The translations under genes were made by a program, and so were the position numbers. Shown here piece after piece: positions 7,217-14,469 of a stretch of DNA of 23,232 nt. The stretch covers positions 1 to 23,232 of the forward strand of contig JAEWSV010000387.1 of assembly GCA_023398155.1 (NCBI GenBank), written 5' to 3'. Every line of letters begins with the position of its first letter. Position 1 is the stretch's first letter. The DNA is from Spirochaetota bacterium (GTDB lineage: Bacteria; Spirochaetota; Spirochaetia; Treponematales; Breznakiellaceae). Below the pieces are notes generated by a model that saw nothing but the letters and a program-made list of their open reading frames with translations, made no database searches and was not told the DNA's origin.

Positions 7217-9133
7217 ATGGGCGTCCTTTATTACGATCTCGCAGCGGCCGTCATCATCGGCCTCAACATCTTCTTCTTCTACTACAAAAGGAGCCTGCAC
7301 TCACGGCAGAACGTCCTTTTTGCGGGACTCCTGTACTTGACCCTGGGGTCCACGATCTTCGATATCGTGACCGTCTTCACGAACCGCGCTCCCGCCTCTT
7401 TCCCGCCGTGGATGCTCCTTGCGCTCAATACGGCCTATTACGTCTGCCATAACTCCATTCCGTTCCTGTTCGCGCTCTACATCCTCGTCCTCACCGGACG
7501 GAGCGGTCGGCTCTCGAAGCTCCACAAGGTCCTATTCGCGCTCCCCTGGATCGGCGATCTCGTCTTGCTGGCGCTGAATCCGGCATTCTCCGCGGTCTTC
7601 TACTTCGACGCGCAGCTCCGCTACGCGCACGGCCCCTTCCTACCCTACTTCTACGCCGTCGCCCTGTTCTACGCGGCGTACAGCGTCGTATGCGTCCTGG
7701 GTTCGCGGAAGACGCTCCCCGACCACTCGATCGGGGCGGTCGTCATCTTCGTCGCCGTCTCCCTGGCGCCCGGCATGGTGCAATACCTCTATCCCGACCA
7801 GTTGATCCAGTGCCTCGGCTTCTCCGTCTCCTCGCTCATCATCCTGCTTACCCTGCAGAACCCCGACGCTTTCGTCGACAGCGGCTCCGGCCTTTTCAAC
7901 CGGAACGGATTCGCGACGCAGGTCAACCTCTTCCTTGAGACCAAGAAGGGCTTCCACGTGGTCCTCGTCGCGGTGGAGGACATCGCCTTCCTCCGCAGGA
8001 CGTTCGGCTTGGAGTTCGAAACGCGCATCAAGCGGGAGTTCGAGCGGTATCTCCAGAAGGAATTCCCCGACACGATCTCGGCGATCCTGGGGGAAGCCCA
8101 ATACGCCCTCATACTCCAGGAAAACGAGAACGGCGGGAATCCGCTCCGCTCCATCGAGGCCCTGCAGGATCGATTCGCCCGGCCGTGGATCGGCGGCTAT
8201 AGCCCCGTCACCCTCGCCGCGCGCATCTGCGACATCCGCTTTCCGGAAGACAGCGCGGACGTCTCCGAGGTCTTTCAAAGCCTCGACCAGCTTTCCGCGG
8301 CGGACGGGCCGCGTGACGGGCAACGGATCCTCCATATCGGGGATCTCGGCCTAGCCGACCGGAAACGGCGCGCAGCCGTAGAGCGCGCGATCGGACGCGG
8401 CTTCGAGCGCGACGCCTTCAAGGTCTTTTACCAGCCCATCTATTCCACCGCCGAGCGGCGCATCGTCTCCGCGGAAGCCCTCGTCAGGCTCAAGGACGTG
8501 GAGCTCGGCTTCGTGCCGCCGGACGAGTTCATCCCCATCTCCGAACGGAACGGAACGATCCACCGGATCGGCGCCTTCGTCATGGATTCCGCGTGCGGCT
8601 TCATGGCGGACGAGGGACTCGCGGAGCGGGGCATCGGCTTCATAGAGATCAACCTCTCCGTCGCCCAATGCGTGCGGCCCGACCTTCCCCGGCAGGTCAT
8701 CGAAGCGGCCCGGACCCATAATATTGATCCGAGCCGGATCTGCCTGGAGATAACCGAGACCGCGGCCGCGGGATCCTCGGGTACCCTCGTCAAGAATTTA
8801 CGGGCCCTTTCCGCCGCGGGGTTCTCCCTCGCCCTTGACGATTTCGGGACGGGCTATTCCAACATCAAGTACCTCATGGAGCTGCCCTTCAGCCACGTGA
8901 AGCTCGACCGGTCCATCGTCAACGCCTGGTTCGAAAGCGTGAAGGGGCGCATCATGTTGGAGAGCACCGTCGGTATGCTCAAGCGCATGGACATGAAGAT
9001 CGTGGCTGAAGGAGTGGAGACCGAGGAGCAGGCCCGGACGATGACGGAACTCGGTTGCGATTACCTCCAGGGCTACTACTTTTCCAAACCGGTGCCCGTG
9101 CCCGATTTCCTCCGGCTCCTGGAGGGACCATGA
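7217..9133 (+). CDS. 7TM protein with degenerate GGDEF and intact EAL domain (probable c-di-GMP phosphodiesterase)
   Basis: Inner-membrane signalling protein of 638 residues, predicted to hydrolyse cyclic di-GMP. About seven membrane helices occupy 1-213. Residues 214-360 have a GGDEF-like fold (GLFNRNGF matches the usual entry motif), but the signature is replaced by GEAQY, so no cyclase activity is expected. The EAL domain (about 390-635) keeps Glu420 of EAL, Asn479 in INLS, Glu514 in ITET, Asp541-Asp542 in DDFGTGYS, Lys562, Glu598 and Gln618, so it should be active. I chose the ATG at 7217 because the next gene's protein begins with the same kind of sequence. No ribosome site precedes it and the predicted transcript start is only about 6 bases upstream. 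It ends in an ATGA overlap with its paralogue. Confidence 0.92.
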   Translation: MGVLYYDLAAAVIIGLNIFFFYYKRSLHSRQNVLFAGLLYLTLGSTIFDIVTVFTNRAPASFPPWMLLALNTAYYVCHNSIPFLFALYILVLTGRSGRLSKLHKVLFALPWIGDLVLLALNPAFSAVFYFDAQLRYAHGPFLPYFYAVALFYAAYSVVCVLGSRKTLPDHSIGAVVIFVAVSLAPGMVQYLYPDQLIQCLGFSVSSLIILLTLQNPDAFVDSGSGLFNRNGFATQVNLFLETKKGFHVVLVAVEDIAFLRRTFGLEFETRIKREFERYLQKEFPDTISAILGEAQYALILQENENGGNPLRSIEALQDRFARPWIGGYSPVTLAARICDIRFPEDSADVSEVFQSLDQLSAADGPRDGQRILHIGDLGLADRKRRAAVERAIGRGFERDAFKVFYQPIYSTAERRIVSAEALVRLKDVELGFVPPDEFIPISERNGTIHRIGAFVMDSACGFMADEGLAERGIGFIEINLSVAQCVRPDLPRQVIEAARTHNIDPSRICLEITETAAAGSSGTLVKNLRALSAAGFSLALDDFGTGYSNIKYLMELPFSHVKLDRSIVNAWFESVKGRIMLESTVGMLKRMDMKIVAEGVETEEQARTMTELGCDYLQGYYFSKPVPVPDFLRLLEGP

Positions 9134-11070
9134 GATCCTTCATCATCCACTTCGACGCCATCGCGGCCCTGCTCACCGGCATCAACCTGTACATCTTTTA
9201 CAACCAGAAGAAGGTGAAGGACACCACGAGCATCCGCTTCGAGTATCTGCTCTGGCTCACGCTCGCCAGCTCGATCTTCAGCGCGACCAGCTCCCTCACC
9301 ATCAACGAGGTCGGCCGCTTCGGCATCCCCGCCATGCTGGGTTCGACGTGGATCTTCTACTTCATCCACAACGCACTTCCGTTCTGGATCGCCCTCTACG
9401 CCTCGGCCCTCACCGGCAAGAAACCCGTGACCGTCCTCGGCAAGGTCCTCTTCGCCCTGCCCTATATCGTGTCCTTCGCGATCATCCTATCGAATCCCTG
9501 GACGCGTTTCTGTTTCTACTACGATCCGGTCCTCGGGTACCGCCACGGGTACGGGCTGCTCGCGCTCTACCTCTTCGGGCTCCTCTATTTGTTCTACGTG
9601 ATCTACGTGTACGCGCTGCGGTACCGGGGCCTGACTCCCCTTACCCGCCTCGTCATCCCCATCGTGATAGCGCTGACCGTCTTCGCGATCGCGCTGGAGA
9701 ACATCTTCAGCCGGTACGGGGTGCTCCTGGAATGCTTCGCGGCCTCGGTCTCCATGCTGCTCGTGCTCTTCACCATCCAGAACTCCGACGAACTCGTGGA
9801 CGGCGCTACGGGCCTCTTCAACAAGACGGCCTTCCTGAACGCCGTACGGACGCGGCTGGATAACGAGACGCCCTTCCAGGTGCTCTTCGTGACCCTCCGG
9901 AATATGCCGCTCATGCGCCAGGTCTTCGATATACGGGACCTGCTCCGCATGTTCGAGTCCATGGCCCAGATCCTCTCCCGGCTCGTCGGCAAGGGCGGCT
10001 CCGTCTTCATCGTGGACAACGACGCTTTCGCCCTGCTCTTGGACGCCTCCGACGAGGTCAAGCGGCAGAAGCTCATAGACGAGATCAAGCGGCGGTTCGA
10101 CCTGCCGTGGACCGTCGGAGAGACCGAAGCGGTCATCTCCATGCAGCTCTGCCTCCTCCGCTGCCCCGAGGACGCCGCCGGGGTGATGGAAATATTCGAT
10201 TGCCTGGAACGCCTCGGCAGCCTCGACATCCCGGGGGACCAGCAGGAAGTGCTGAGCCCGGCGGACCTCCATCTCGTCGACCGCAAGCGCGAGGCGGAAG
10301 CGGAACGGGCCCTCCGCGTCGCCCTGGAAACCGGCCGCATCGACCTGCTCTACCAGCCCATCTACTCGGTCGCGGAAGGCCGCTACTTCTACGCGGAGGC
10401 CATGCTGTCCCTCCCGACGGCGGACGGGAGGCAAGTGCCGCAGCGCGAATTGATCCGCGCCGCGGAGCGGAACGGCCTGGCCCAGCGGCTCGGCCTCATG
10501 ATCCTCGACAACGTTTGCGCCTTTTACTCTTCCCGCGCGCTGGCCGATCGGGGAATAGAGAAGATCCAGATACGGCTCTCCGGCGCGCAGTGCATGCAGA
10601 GCGACTTGGCCGAGCACGTACTCGGCGTGATCGAGGCGTGGCGTTTCGACCCGGAGCGCATTTGCTTCCAGATCACCGAGACCGCGGCGGTCAATTCCCC
10701 TGAGATCATGACCAGCAACATGCGCCTCCTATCCGAGCGCAAAGTCAACTTCGCCTTGGACGACTACGGTTCGGGCTACACCGACCTGGGCTATATCGTG
10801 GAGCTGCCGTTCAGCCTCGTGAAGCTGGACAAGAGCATCGTCCGCGCCGGCTTCGAAGGTCCGCGGGGCCGCATCATCCTCCACAGCACCATCGAGCTCA
10901 TCAAACGGCTCAACCGCAAGATCGTCGCCGAGGGCGTGGAAACCGCGGACCAGGCGGAGATCCTCGCCGCCTTCGGCTGCGACTACCTGCAGGGATACTA
11001 TTTCGCGAAACCCGTGAGCGGAAACGATTTCCGGACGGAGCTGCCCCCATCGGGGCAAGAATCTTCGTAA
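9130..11070 (+). CDS. 7TM protein with degenerate GGDEF and degenerate EAL domain (probable c-di-GMP receptor or partner)
   Basis: Paralogue of the preceding protein, 646 residues. It shares the 7TM block (1-215, common motif HN-x2-PF-x3-LY before helix 4), a GGDEF-like domain with VDNDAF in place of the signature, and an EAL domain (about 395-635). The EAL domain is altered at catalytic positions: the motif reads EAM (Glu423 kept, Met425), and the metal-binding Asn is Arg482 in IRLS. Glu517, Asp544-Asp545, Lys566 and the AEGVET Glu remain. Loss of the Asn should impair hydrolysis, so a binding or regulatory role is more likely. Translation is coupled to the first gene through ATGA, with GGAGGG just upstream. 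The two products could form a heteromer. Confidence 0.92.
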   Translation: MRSFIIHFDAIAALLTGINLYIFYNQKKVKDTTSIRFEYLLWLTLASSIFSATSSLTINEVGRFGIPAMLGSTWIFYFIHNALPFWIALYASALTGKKPVTVLGKVLFALPYIVSFAIILSNPWTRFCFYYDPVLGYRHGYGLLALYLFGLLYLFYVIYVYALRYRGLTPLTRLVIPIVIALTVFAIALENIFSRYGVLLECFAASVSMLLVLFTIQNSDELVDGATGLFNKTAFLNAVRTRLDNETPFQVLFVTLRNMPLMRQVFDIRDLLRMFESMAQILSRLVGKGGSVFIVDNDAFALLLDASDEVKRQKLIDEIKRRFDLPWTVGETEAVISMQLCLLRCPEDAAGVMEIFDCLERLGSLDIPGDQQEVLSPADLHLVDRKREAEAERALRVALETGRIDLLYQPIYSVAEGRYFYAEAMLSLPTADGRQVPQRELIRAAERNGLAQRLGLMILDNVCAFYSSRALADRGIEKIQIRLSGAQCMQSDLAEHVLGVIEAWRFDPERICFQITETAAVNSPEIMTSNMRLLSERKVNFALDDYGSGYTDLGYIVELPFSLVKLDKSIVRAGFEGPRGRIILHSTIELIKRLNRKIVAEGVETADQAEILAAFGCDYLQGYYFAKPVSGNDFRTELPPSGQESS

Positions 11071-11115
11071 CCTCGGGCCTCCTCGCTGAACTCAGCCGAA
11101 TACGCGATATCCTGA

Positions 11116-11229
11116 TACCGAAAAAGTACGCGGAGGCTCATCACGAAACGTGCAATCCTAAAAACGGCGCTCCTGCTCGCGCTCGGGGGCGCGGTCTCTA
11201 GCGCGCCGCGACCGGCTGACCGGTTCCCG
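11116..11229 (+). other. In-frame signal-peptide extension upstream of the beta-lactamase GTG
   Basis: From the in-frame TGA at 11113-11115 to 11229 the lactamase frame is open and encodes a good secretion signal: basic Thr-Lys-Arg start, hydrophobic core LLLALGGAV, then SSAPRP. There is no ATG, GTG or TTG in this stretch. The best placed candidate is ATC at 11140, three bases after GGAGG (11132-11136). The mature enzyme family is periplasmic, so the true protein probably begins here. Confidence 0.6.
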
Positions 11230-11877
11230 GTGGAGTTCCTCAAAGTCGCCGACGGCGCTTACGTCCATCGATCGTACGCCCTGTACGACGGCGTCAAGAC
11301 GCCGTCCAACGGCCTCATCCTGGAGACGGAACGGAGCGCGGTCCTCGTCGACACGGCCTGGGATGAACCGGCGACCGAACGGATACTCCGCTTCATCGAC
11401 GAAGCTCTCGGAAAACCGGTCGCGGCCTGCTTCATCACCCACTCGCACGAAGACCGCGCGGGAGGGCTCCGTGCGGTCGCAGAAAGGAACATCACCATCT
11501 ATATGACCGACCTGACCTACGGCCTCCTCGGCCGCCCCTCCTTCGCGGCCGCCTACCGGCCGGTCCTGAACGATACGGTCCGGGTTGACGGCTTCGAGCT
11601 CCGCGTCGATTACTTCGGGCCCGCCCACGCCCCGGACAACATCACCGTCTGGGAAGGTTCGCGTAAAATCCTGTTCGGCGGCTGCGCCGTGAAGAGCGCG
11701 GACTCGCGGAGCGTCGGCAACGTCGCAGACGCGAACCTGGAAAACTGGCCCCGGGTCATCCTGAAGCTTCGCGACGCATATCCGGACGTCAAGCTCATCG
11801 TTCCCGGACACGGTCCGTGCGGAGACGGGAGCCTGCTGACGCACACACTCGTAATCCTGGAAGGCCCGCCATGCTGA
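11230..11877 (+). CDS. Subclass B1 metallo-beta-lactamase
   Basis: Zinc hydrolase expected to open beta-lactam rings. From the GTG at 11230 it has 215 residues, covering the mature domain. All B1 landmarks are present: DGAYVHRSY and PSNGLI near the start; THSHEDRAGG with His71, His73 and Asp75 followed by Arg76; GPAHAPDNITVW with His133; FGGCAVKSA with Cys152; GNVADANLENWP; and PGHGPCGD with His194. The set His-His-Asp-His-Cys-His is the full two-zinc B1 ligand set, and the Asp-Arg after the HxH motif and Cys152 separate it from glyoxalase II-type relatives. The signal peptide lies upstream in frame without a canonical start (see 11116-11229). The 3' end overlaps the methyltransferase start, so the two are co-transcribed. 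The substrate range has not been tested. Confidence 0.9.
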   Translation: MEFLKVADGAYVHRSYALYDGVKTPSNGLILETERSAVLVDTAWDEPATERILRFIDEALGKPVAACFITHSHEDRAGGLRAVAERNITIYMTDLTYGLLGRPSFAAAYRPVLNDTVRVDGFELRVDYFGPAHAPDNITVWEGSRKILFGGCAVKSADSRSVGNVADANLENWPRVILKLRDAYPDVKLIVPGHGPCGDGSLLTHTLVILEGPPC

Positions 11878-12638
11878 AAACCGACTACGCCGTAGTCGCC
11901 GAGAAATACGACGAGAATCCCGAACGGGGCGGATTCGAAAAAGAGCCGATCATCGACCGGATCCTGCACGAGCGCTCGCGTATCCGCATCCTGGACCTCG
12001 GCTGCGGAACGGGTAATTACGTCCGCCGGCAGAACGAGCACTTCAAGCACGACAAGAGCATCGAGTGGATCGCGGTAGACCCTTCCGCGGAGATGCTCGC
12101 GCGGGCCAAGGAGAAGGAGGGCGACGTCGCCTACGTCCAAGCGAAAGCGGAAGACCTCGACTTTCCCGACGGCTACTTCGATTTCATCGTCTGCAACTTC
12201 GCCTTCCACCATTTCGAGCGGAAGGAGATAGCGCTCGACAAGATCCAGCGTTTCCTGCGCGAAGACGGATCGTTCAAACTCACGAACATCGCCCCCGAGC
12301 GCATGGAGGCCTGGTGGGTGTACCACTTCTGCCCGAAAGCCTGGTACGAGGACCTTCATCGGTTTTGGCCGAACGACCTCCTCGTTTACGAGCTCGAGAA
12401 GCGCGGCCTCTCTTCCGCCCTCCGCGTGACCTACGAGGAGGCGTGGCTCCCCCTTGAGAAGATCGAGCGCGAGTTCGAGCGGAGGGACATCTCCCAACTG
12501 GCCATGATCAACGACGCCGCGTACGAGAAGGGGCTGGAGAAGCTGCGGCGGCAAATGGCCGAAGGACGGACGGAATACCGGAACGCATTCGCGCTCCTGA
12601 ATATCGAGGCGCGCCGGGTTTCGTCCCGCGCTCCGTAA
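11871..12638 (+). CDS. Class I SAM-dependent methyltransferase
   Basis: Cytoplasmic protein of 255 residues with a Rossmann methyltransferase core. Motif I is LDLGCGTGN (about 41-49), motif II ends in AVDPSAEML, an acidic AKAEDLDFPDGYFD stretch follows, and a post-core FCNF/FHHF-type segment precedes a Trp-rich region. It belongs to the Methyltransf_11/25 group (UbiE-like fold). The substrate is not predictable. I chose the ATG at 11871 because it has GGAAGG upstream and overlaps the beta-lactamase stop; an upstream ATG at 11817 would need translation through antisense-like sequence. The 39-base gap to the next gene suggests one transcript. Confidence 0.88.
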   Translation: MLKTDYAVVAEKYDENPERGGFEKEPIIDRILHERSRIRILDLGCGTGNYVRRQNEHFKHDKSIEWIAVDPSAEMLARAKEKEGDVAYVQAKAEDLDFPDGYFDFIVCNFAFHHFERKEIALDKIQRFLREDGSFKLTNIAPERMEAWWVYHFCPKAWYEDLHRFWPNDLLVYELEKRGLSSALRVTYEEAWLPLEKIEREFERRDISQLAMINDAAYEKGLEKLRRQMAEGRTEYRNAFALLNIEARRVSSRAP

Positions 12639-12677
12639 GCCCGGCGCCCGCGCCGAGATATCAAATAGGAGAGAAAA

Positions 12678-13157
12678 ATGAGCGATTACGAAGTCGGAAT
12701 CAAACTGCTTGAGGAGACGTTCGGCAAGAACAAGGATAACCTCATCGCGCTCGCGACGATCGCCCGCGATCCGGGCGCAGAGGCGGCGCCCCGGCCAGTC
12801 GTCCGCACCGTGGACGCCTACTATGAGGACGGCGTCTTTTACGTAACGACGAACCTGAAATCGCACAAGATGCAGCAAATCTTGAAGAACCCGGAGGTTT
12901 CGATCGCTTCTTGCTCCGAGATGTTTACCGCGAGCGGAACGGGCCACAACCTCGGCTGGGTACTCGACCCGAAGAACGCGGATTTACGGAGTAAGCTCCG
13001 CGCCGTTTTCTCGTGGTACGACAGCGCGAACGACGAAAAAGACGAGAACTGCTGCATCTTGGCGATCCGTCTCACCAAAGGCACGCTGAACGTGAACCAC
13101 TGGGAGAAGCTGTACCATATGGACTTCCAGAACAAGAAAATTATGGAGAGCCGCTAA
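12678..13157 (+). CDS. Pyridoxamine 5'-phosphate oxidase-like flavin split-barrel protein
   Basis: Small cytoplasmic protein of 159 residues. The N-terminal strand-rich region (RTVDAYYEDGVFYVTTNLKSHKMQQILKNP, split here as RTVDAYYEDGVFYV and TTNLKSHKMQQILKNP) is the typical PNPOx/FMN-binding split barrel. It has the Ser/His/Lys cluster that contacts the flavin phosphate, followed by a VSIAS strand and a C-terminal ILAIRLTKGTLNV strand. Members bind FMN, F420 or haem, and the exact cofactor and reaction are not clear here. The ATG has a strong AGGAGAG ribosome site. It sits between the methyltransferase and the proC remnant. Confidence 0.85.
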   Translation: MSDYEVGIKLLEETFGKNKDNLIALATIARDPGAEAAPRPVVRTVDAYYEDGVFYVTTNLKSHKMQQILKNPEVSIASCSEMFTASGTGHNLGWVLDPKNADLRSKLRAVFSWYDSANDEKDENCCILAIRLTKGTLNVNHWEKLYHMDFQNKKIMESR

Positions 13158-13184
13158 TAGCGTATCCAACTTAGGAAGGTATCC

Positions 13185-13679
13185 GTGAAACCGGAATCGA
13201 TCGGCGTAATCGGGCTCGGCAGTATGGGATCCATGCTCGCGGACGGATTCCTGCGCACGGGCGCCGTATCCGAGGAACGCCTGTTCGTCTACACGCGGAC
13301 CGGCGCGAAGGCCGCCCGATTGAAGCGGGAGCATCCCGCCGTGACGATCTGCCCATCGCTCGATCGGCTCGTCGCGGAGTGCGGCATCCTCGCGCTCTGC
13401 GTTCCGCCGAAGGAAGCCGTCGGCGTCCTCGCCGCGCTCAACGACGCCTGCGCCGAACGCGACGCGAACCGCGCGCTCCGGATCTTCGAGGGTCTCGGGG
13501 AAGCGTTCATCGTTGGCGAAAGCAAGATAGTGGCGTATACCGACGTGACCAGCTGCGGTCCGGGCATCCTGTCGGCGGTATTCCAAGAATTCGTGGAGGC
13601 GGCCGTCCGCGTGGGCAAGCTGCCGCGGAAGCGCGGCCGCCGCGGACGCGGGAATGAAGCGGCCGGGACATGCCCCTAG
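13185..13679 (+). pseudogene. Pyrroline-5-carboxylate reductase-like gene, internally deleted and truncated
   Basis: The first 90 residues are a clear ProC-type NADP Rossmann domain (IGVIGLGSMGSMLADGFL, VYTRT, LCVPPKEAVGVL). The sequence then jumps directly to the later FEGLGEAF / YTDVTSCGPG / VFQEFVEAAVRVGKLPR segment. About 50 residues are missing at that point, including the conserved IRxMPN substrate block. After LPR the frame becomes an Arg/Gly-rich tail and stops at 13679, so about 70 C-terminal residues, which form the dimer and active site, are absent. At 164 residues against about 265-275 for the family, it cannot be a normal reductase. A good start context suggests it may still be translated. 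A reduced NADP-binding protein is possible but less likely. Confidence 0.75.
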
Positions 13680-14365
13680 ATCCGCATCGCCTCGCCGCGG
13701 TAGTCGATGAACCAGCCGTTTTCTTGGGGAATGATCCGCTCGCCGGAGAGGATGCTGACGATGCCGAGGGCCGCGGTTTCCGGTTCGATCTGCGCGTCGT
13801 TCCTGCCCATGACCGTATTCATGCGCCCCGGATGCACGGCGTAGACCTTGAGCCGCGGCACCGTCTTCGCGAAGACCGCGACGAGCTTGTTCTGCGCGGA
13901 TTTCGTGATCGAATAGGCGGGATACTTGGTTCCGACGTTCGCCATGGAACCGGCTTCGGACGTGATGACGAGGAAGAGCCCGCCGTCCTCGACGAGCGCA
14001 TGGAAATGCTTGATGACGACGGCCGAACCTACCACGTTCGTATCGAGGGCGGCGCGCAGGTCGCCGATATCGGCGTCCGTGACGAGGAGCTCTCGGTCGC
14101 TGTCCTTGAGGGTACCCGCGACGAGCACGACCGCCTGGAGGGCGCCGCCGTCCGAGGCGATCCGGCGCGCGGCGGAAACCGCCATGCCTTCGTCGACGAC
14201 GTCGAGCCGGACAGGCCGGTAATCGGGGTACCGGCGCGCGGCCTCCGCCGCGGCCGCGGACTGCGGATCGCGGTACCCCGCGAAAACGGTATGGCCCCGC
14301 TCGGCCAACATCTCGGAAAGCACGAGGCCTAAGCCTTGATTGACGCCGACTACCAGAATGCGCAT
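13676..14365 (-). CDS. Short-chain dehydrogenase/reductase (SDR)
   Basis: NAD(P)-dependent oxidoreductase of 229 residues. It has the nucleotide motif VVGVNQGLGL near residues 5-14, a VLVAGT block in place of the usual NNAG, the Ser of ITSEAGS, and the catalytic pair in YSITK (YxxxK), followed by YAVHPGRMNT. I chose the ATG at 14365 because TACAAT lies exactly 6 bases upstream of it, the geometry of a leaderless transcript; the longer frame to 14443 would begin inside the operator. It is transcribed away from the AraC gene, and the shared operator lies just upstream of its -35 position. It may act on the same substrate family as the right-hand operon. The substrate is unknown. Confidence 0.88.
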   Translation of the reverse strand: MRILVVGVNQGLGLVLSEMLAERGHTVFAGYRDPQSAAAAEAARRYPDYRPVRLDVVDEGMAVSAARRIASDGGALQAVVLVAGTLKDSDRELLVTDADIGDLRAALDTNVVGSAVVIKHFHALVEDGGLFLVITSEAGSMANVGTKYPAYSITKSAQNKLVAVFAKTVPRLKVYAVHPGRMNTVMGRNDAQIEPETAALGIVSILSGERIIPQENGWFIDYRGEAMRI

Positions 14366-14371
14366 ACGGCC

Positions 14372-14377
14372 ATTGTA
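14372..14377 (-). promoter_or_regulatory. -10 element of the SDR gene
   Basis: TACAAT on the minus strand, followed by 6 bases (GGCCGT) and the ATG at 14365. Transcription starting 7 bases after the hexamer would begin at the start codon. The -35 position (TGAGCG) is poor, which suits an activator-dependent promoter. Confidence 0.55.
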
Positions 14378-14401
14378 CTCCGCCCGCCGGAACGCGCTCA
14401 C

Positions 14402-14430
14402 CAATAATTGCCGGGCATTCTCAATTATTG
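14402..14430. promoter_or_regulatory. Probable AraC-regulator operator, site 1
   Basis: Two AT-rich boxes in a GC-rich gap: CAATAATTG at 14402-14410 and CAATTATTG at 14422-14430, with 20 bp from box start to box start. Each box is itself nearly palindromic. The site lies between the divergent SDR and AraC genes, just upstream of both -35 positions. The same two-box arrangement recurs at 15416-15444. Confidence 0.7.
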
Positions 14431-14457
14431 ACGTCCGCCGCACTCGGATAGGAGTGC

Positions 14458-14463
14458 TACAAT
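14458..14463 (+). promoter_or_regulatory. -10 element of the AraC gene
   Basis: TACAAT followed by 6 bases (AGGCCC) and the ATG at 14470, the same arrangement as the divergent SDR gene. The -35 position reads CCGCCG, so an activator is probably needed. A GGAG at 14451-14454 is too far from the ATG to act as a usual ribosome site. Confidence 0.55.
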
Positions 14464-14469
14464 AGGCCC

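Noticed and set aside
11042..11057. TGCCCC / GGGGCA hairpin near the end of the second EAL gene
   Set aside because: It lies inside the coding region before the stop and no T-run follows, so a terminator is not supported.
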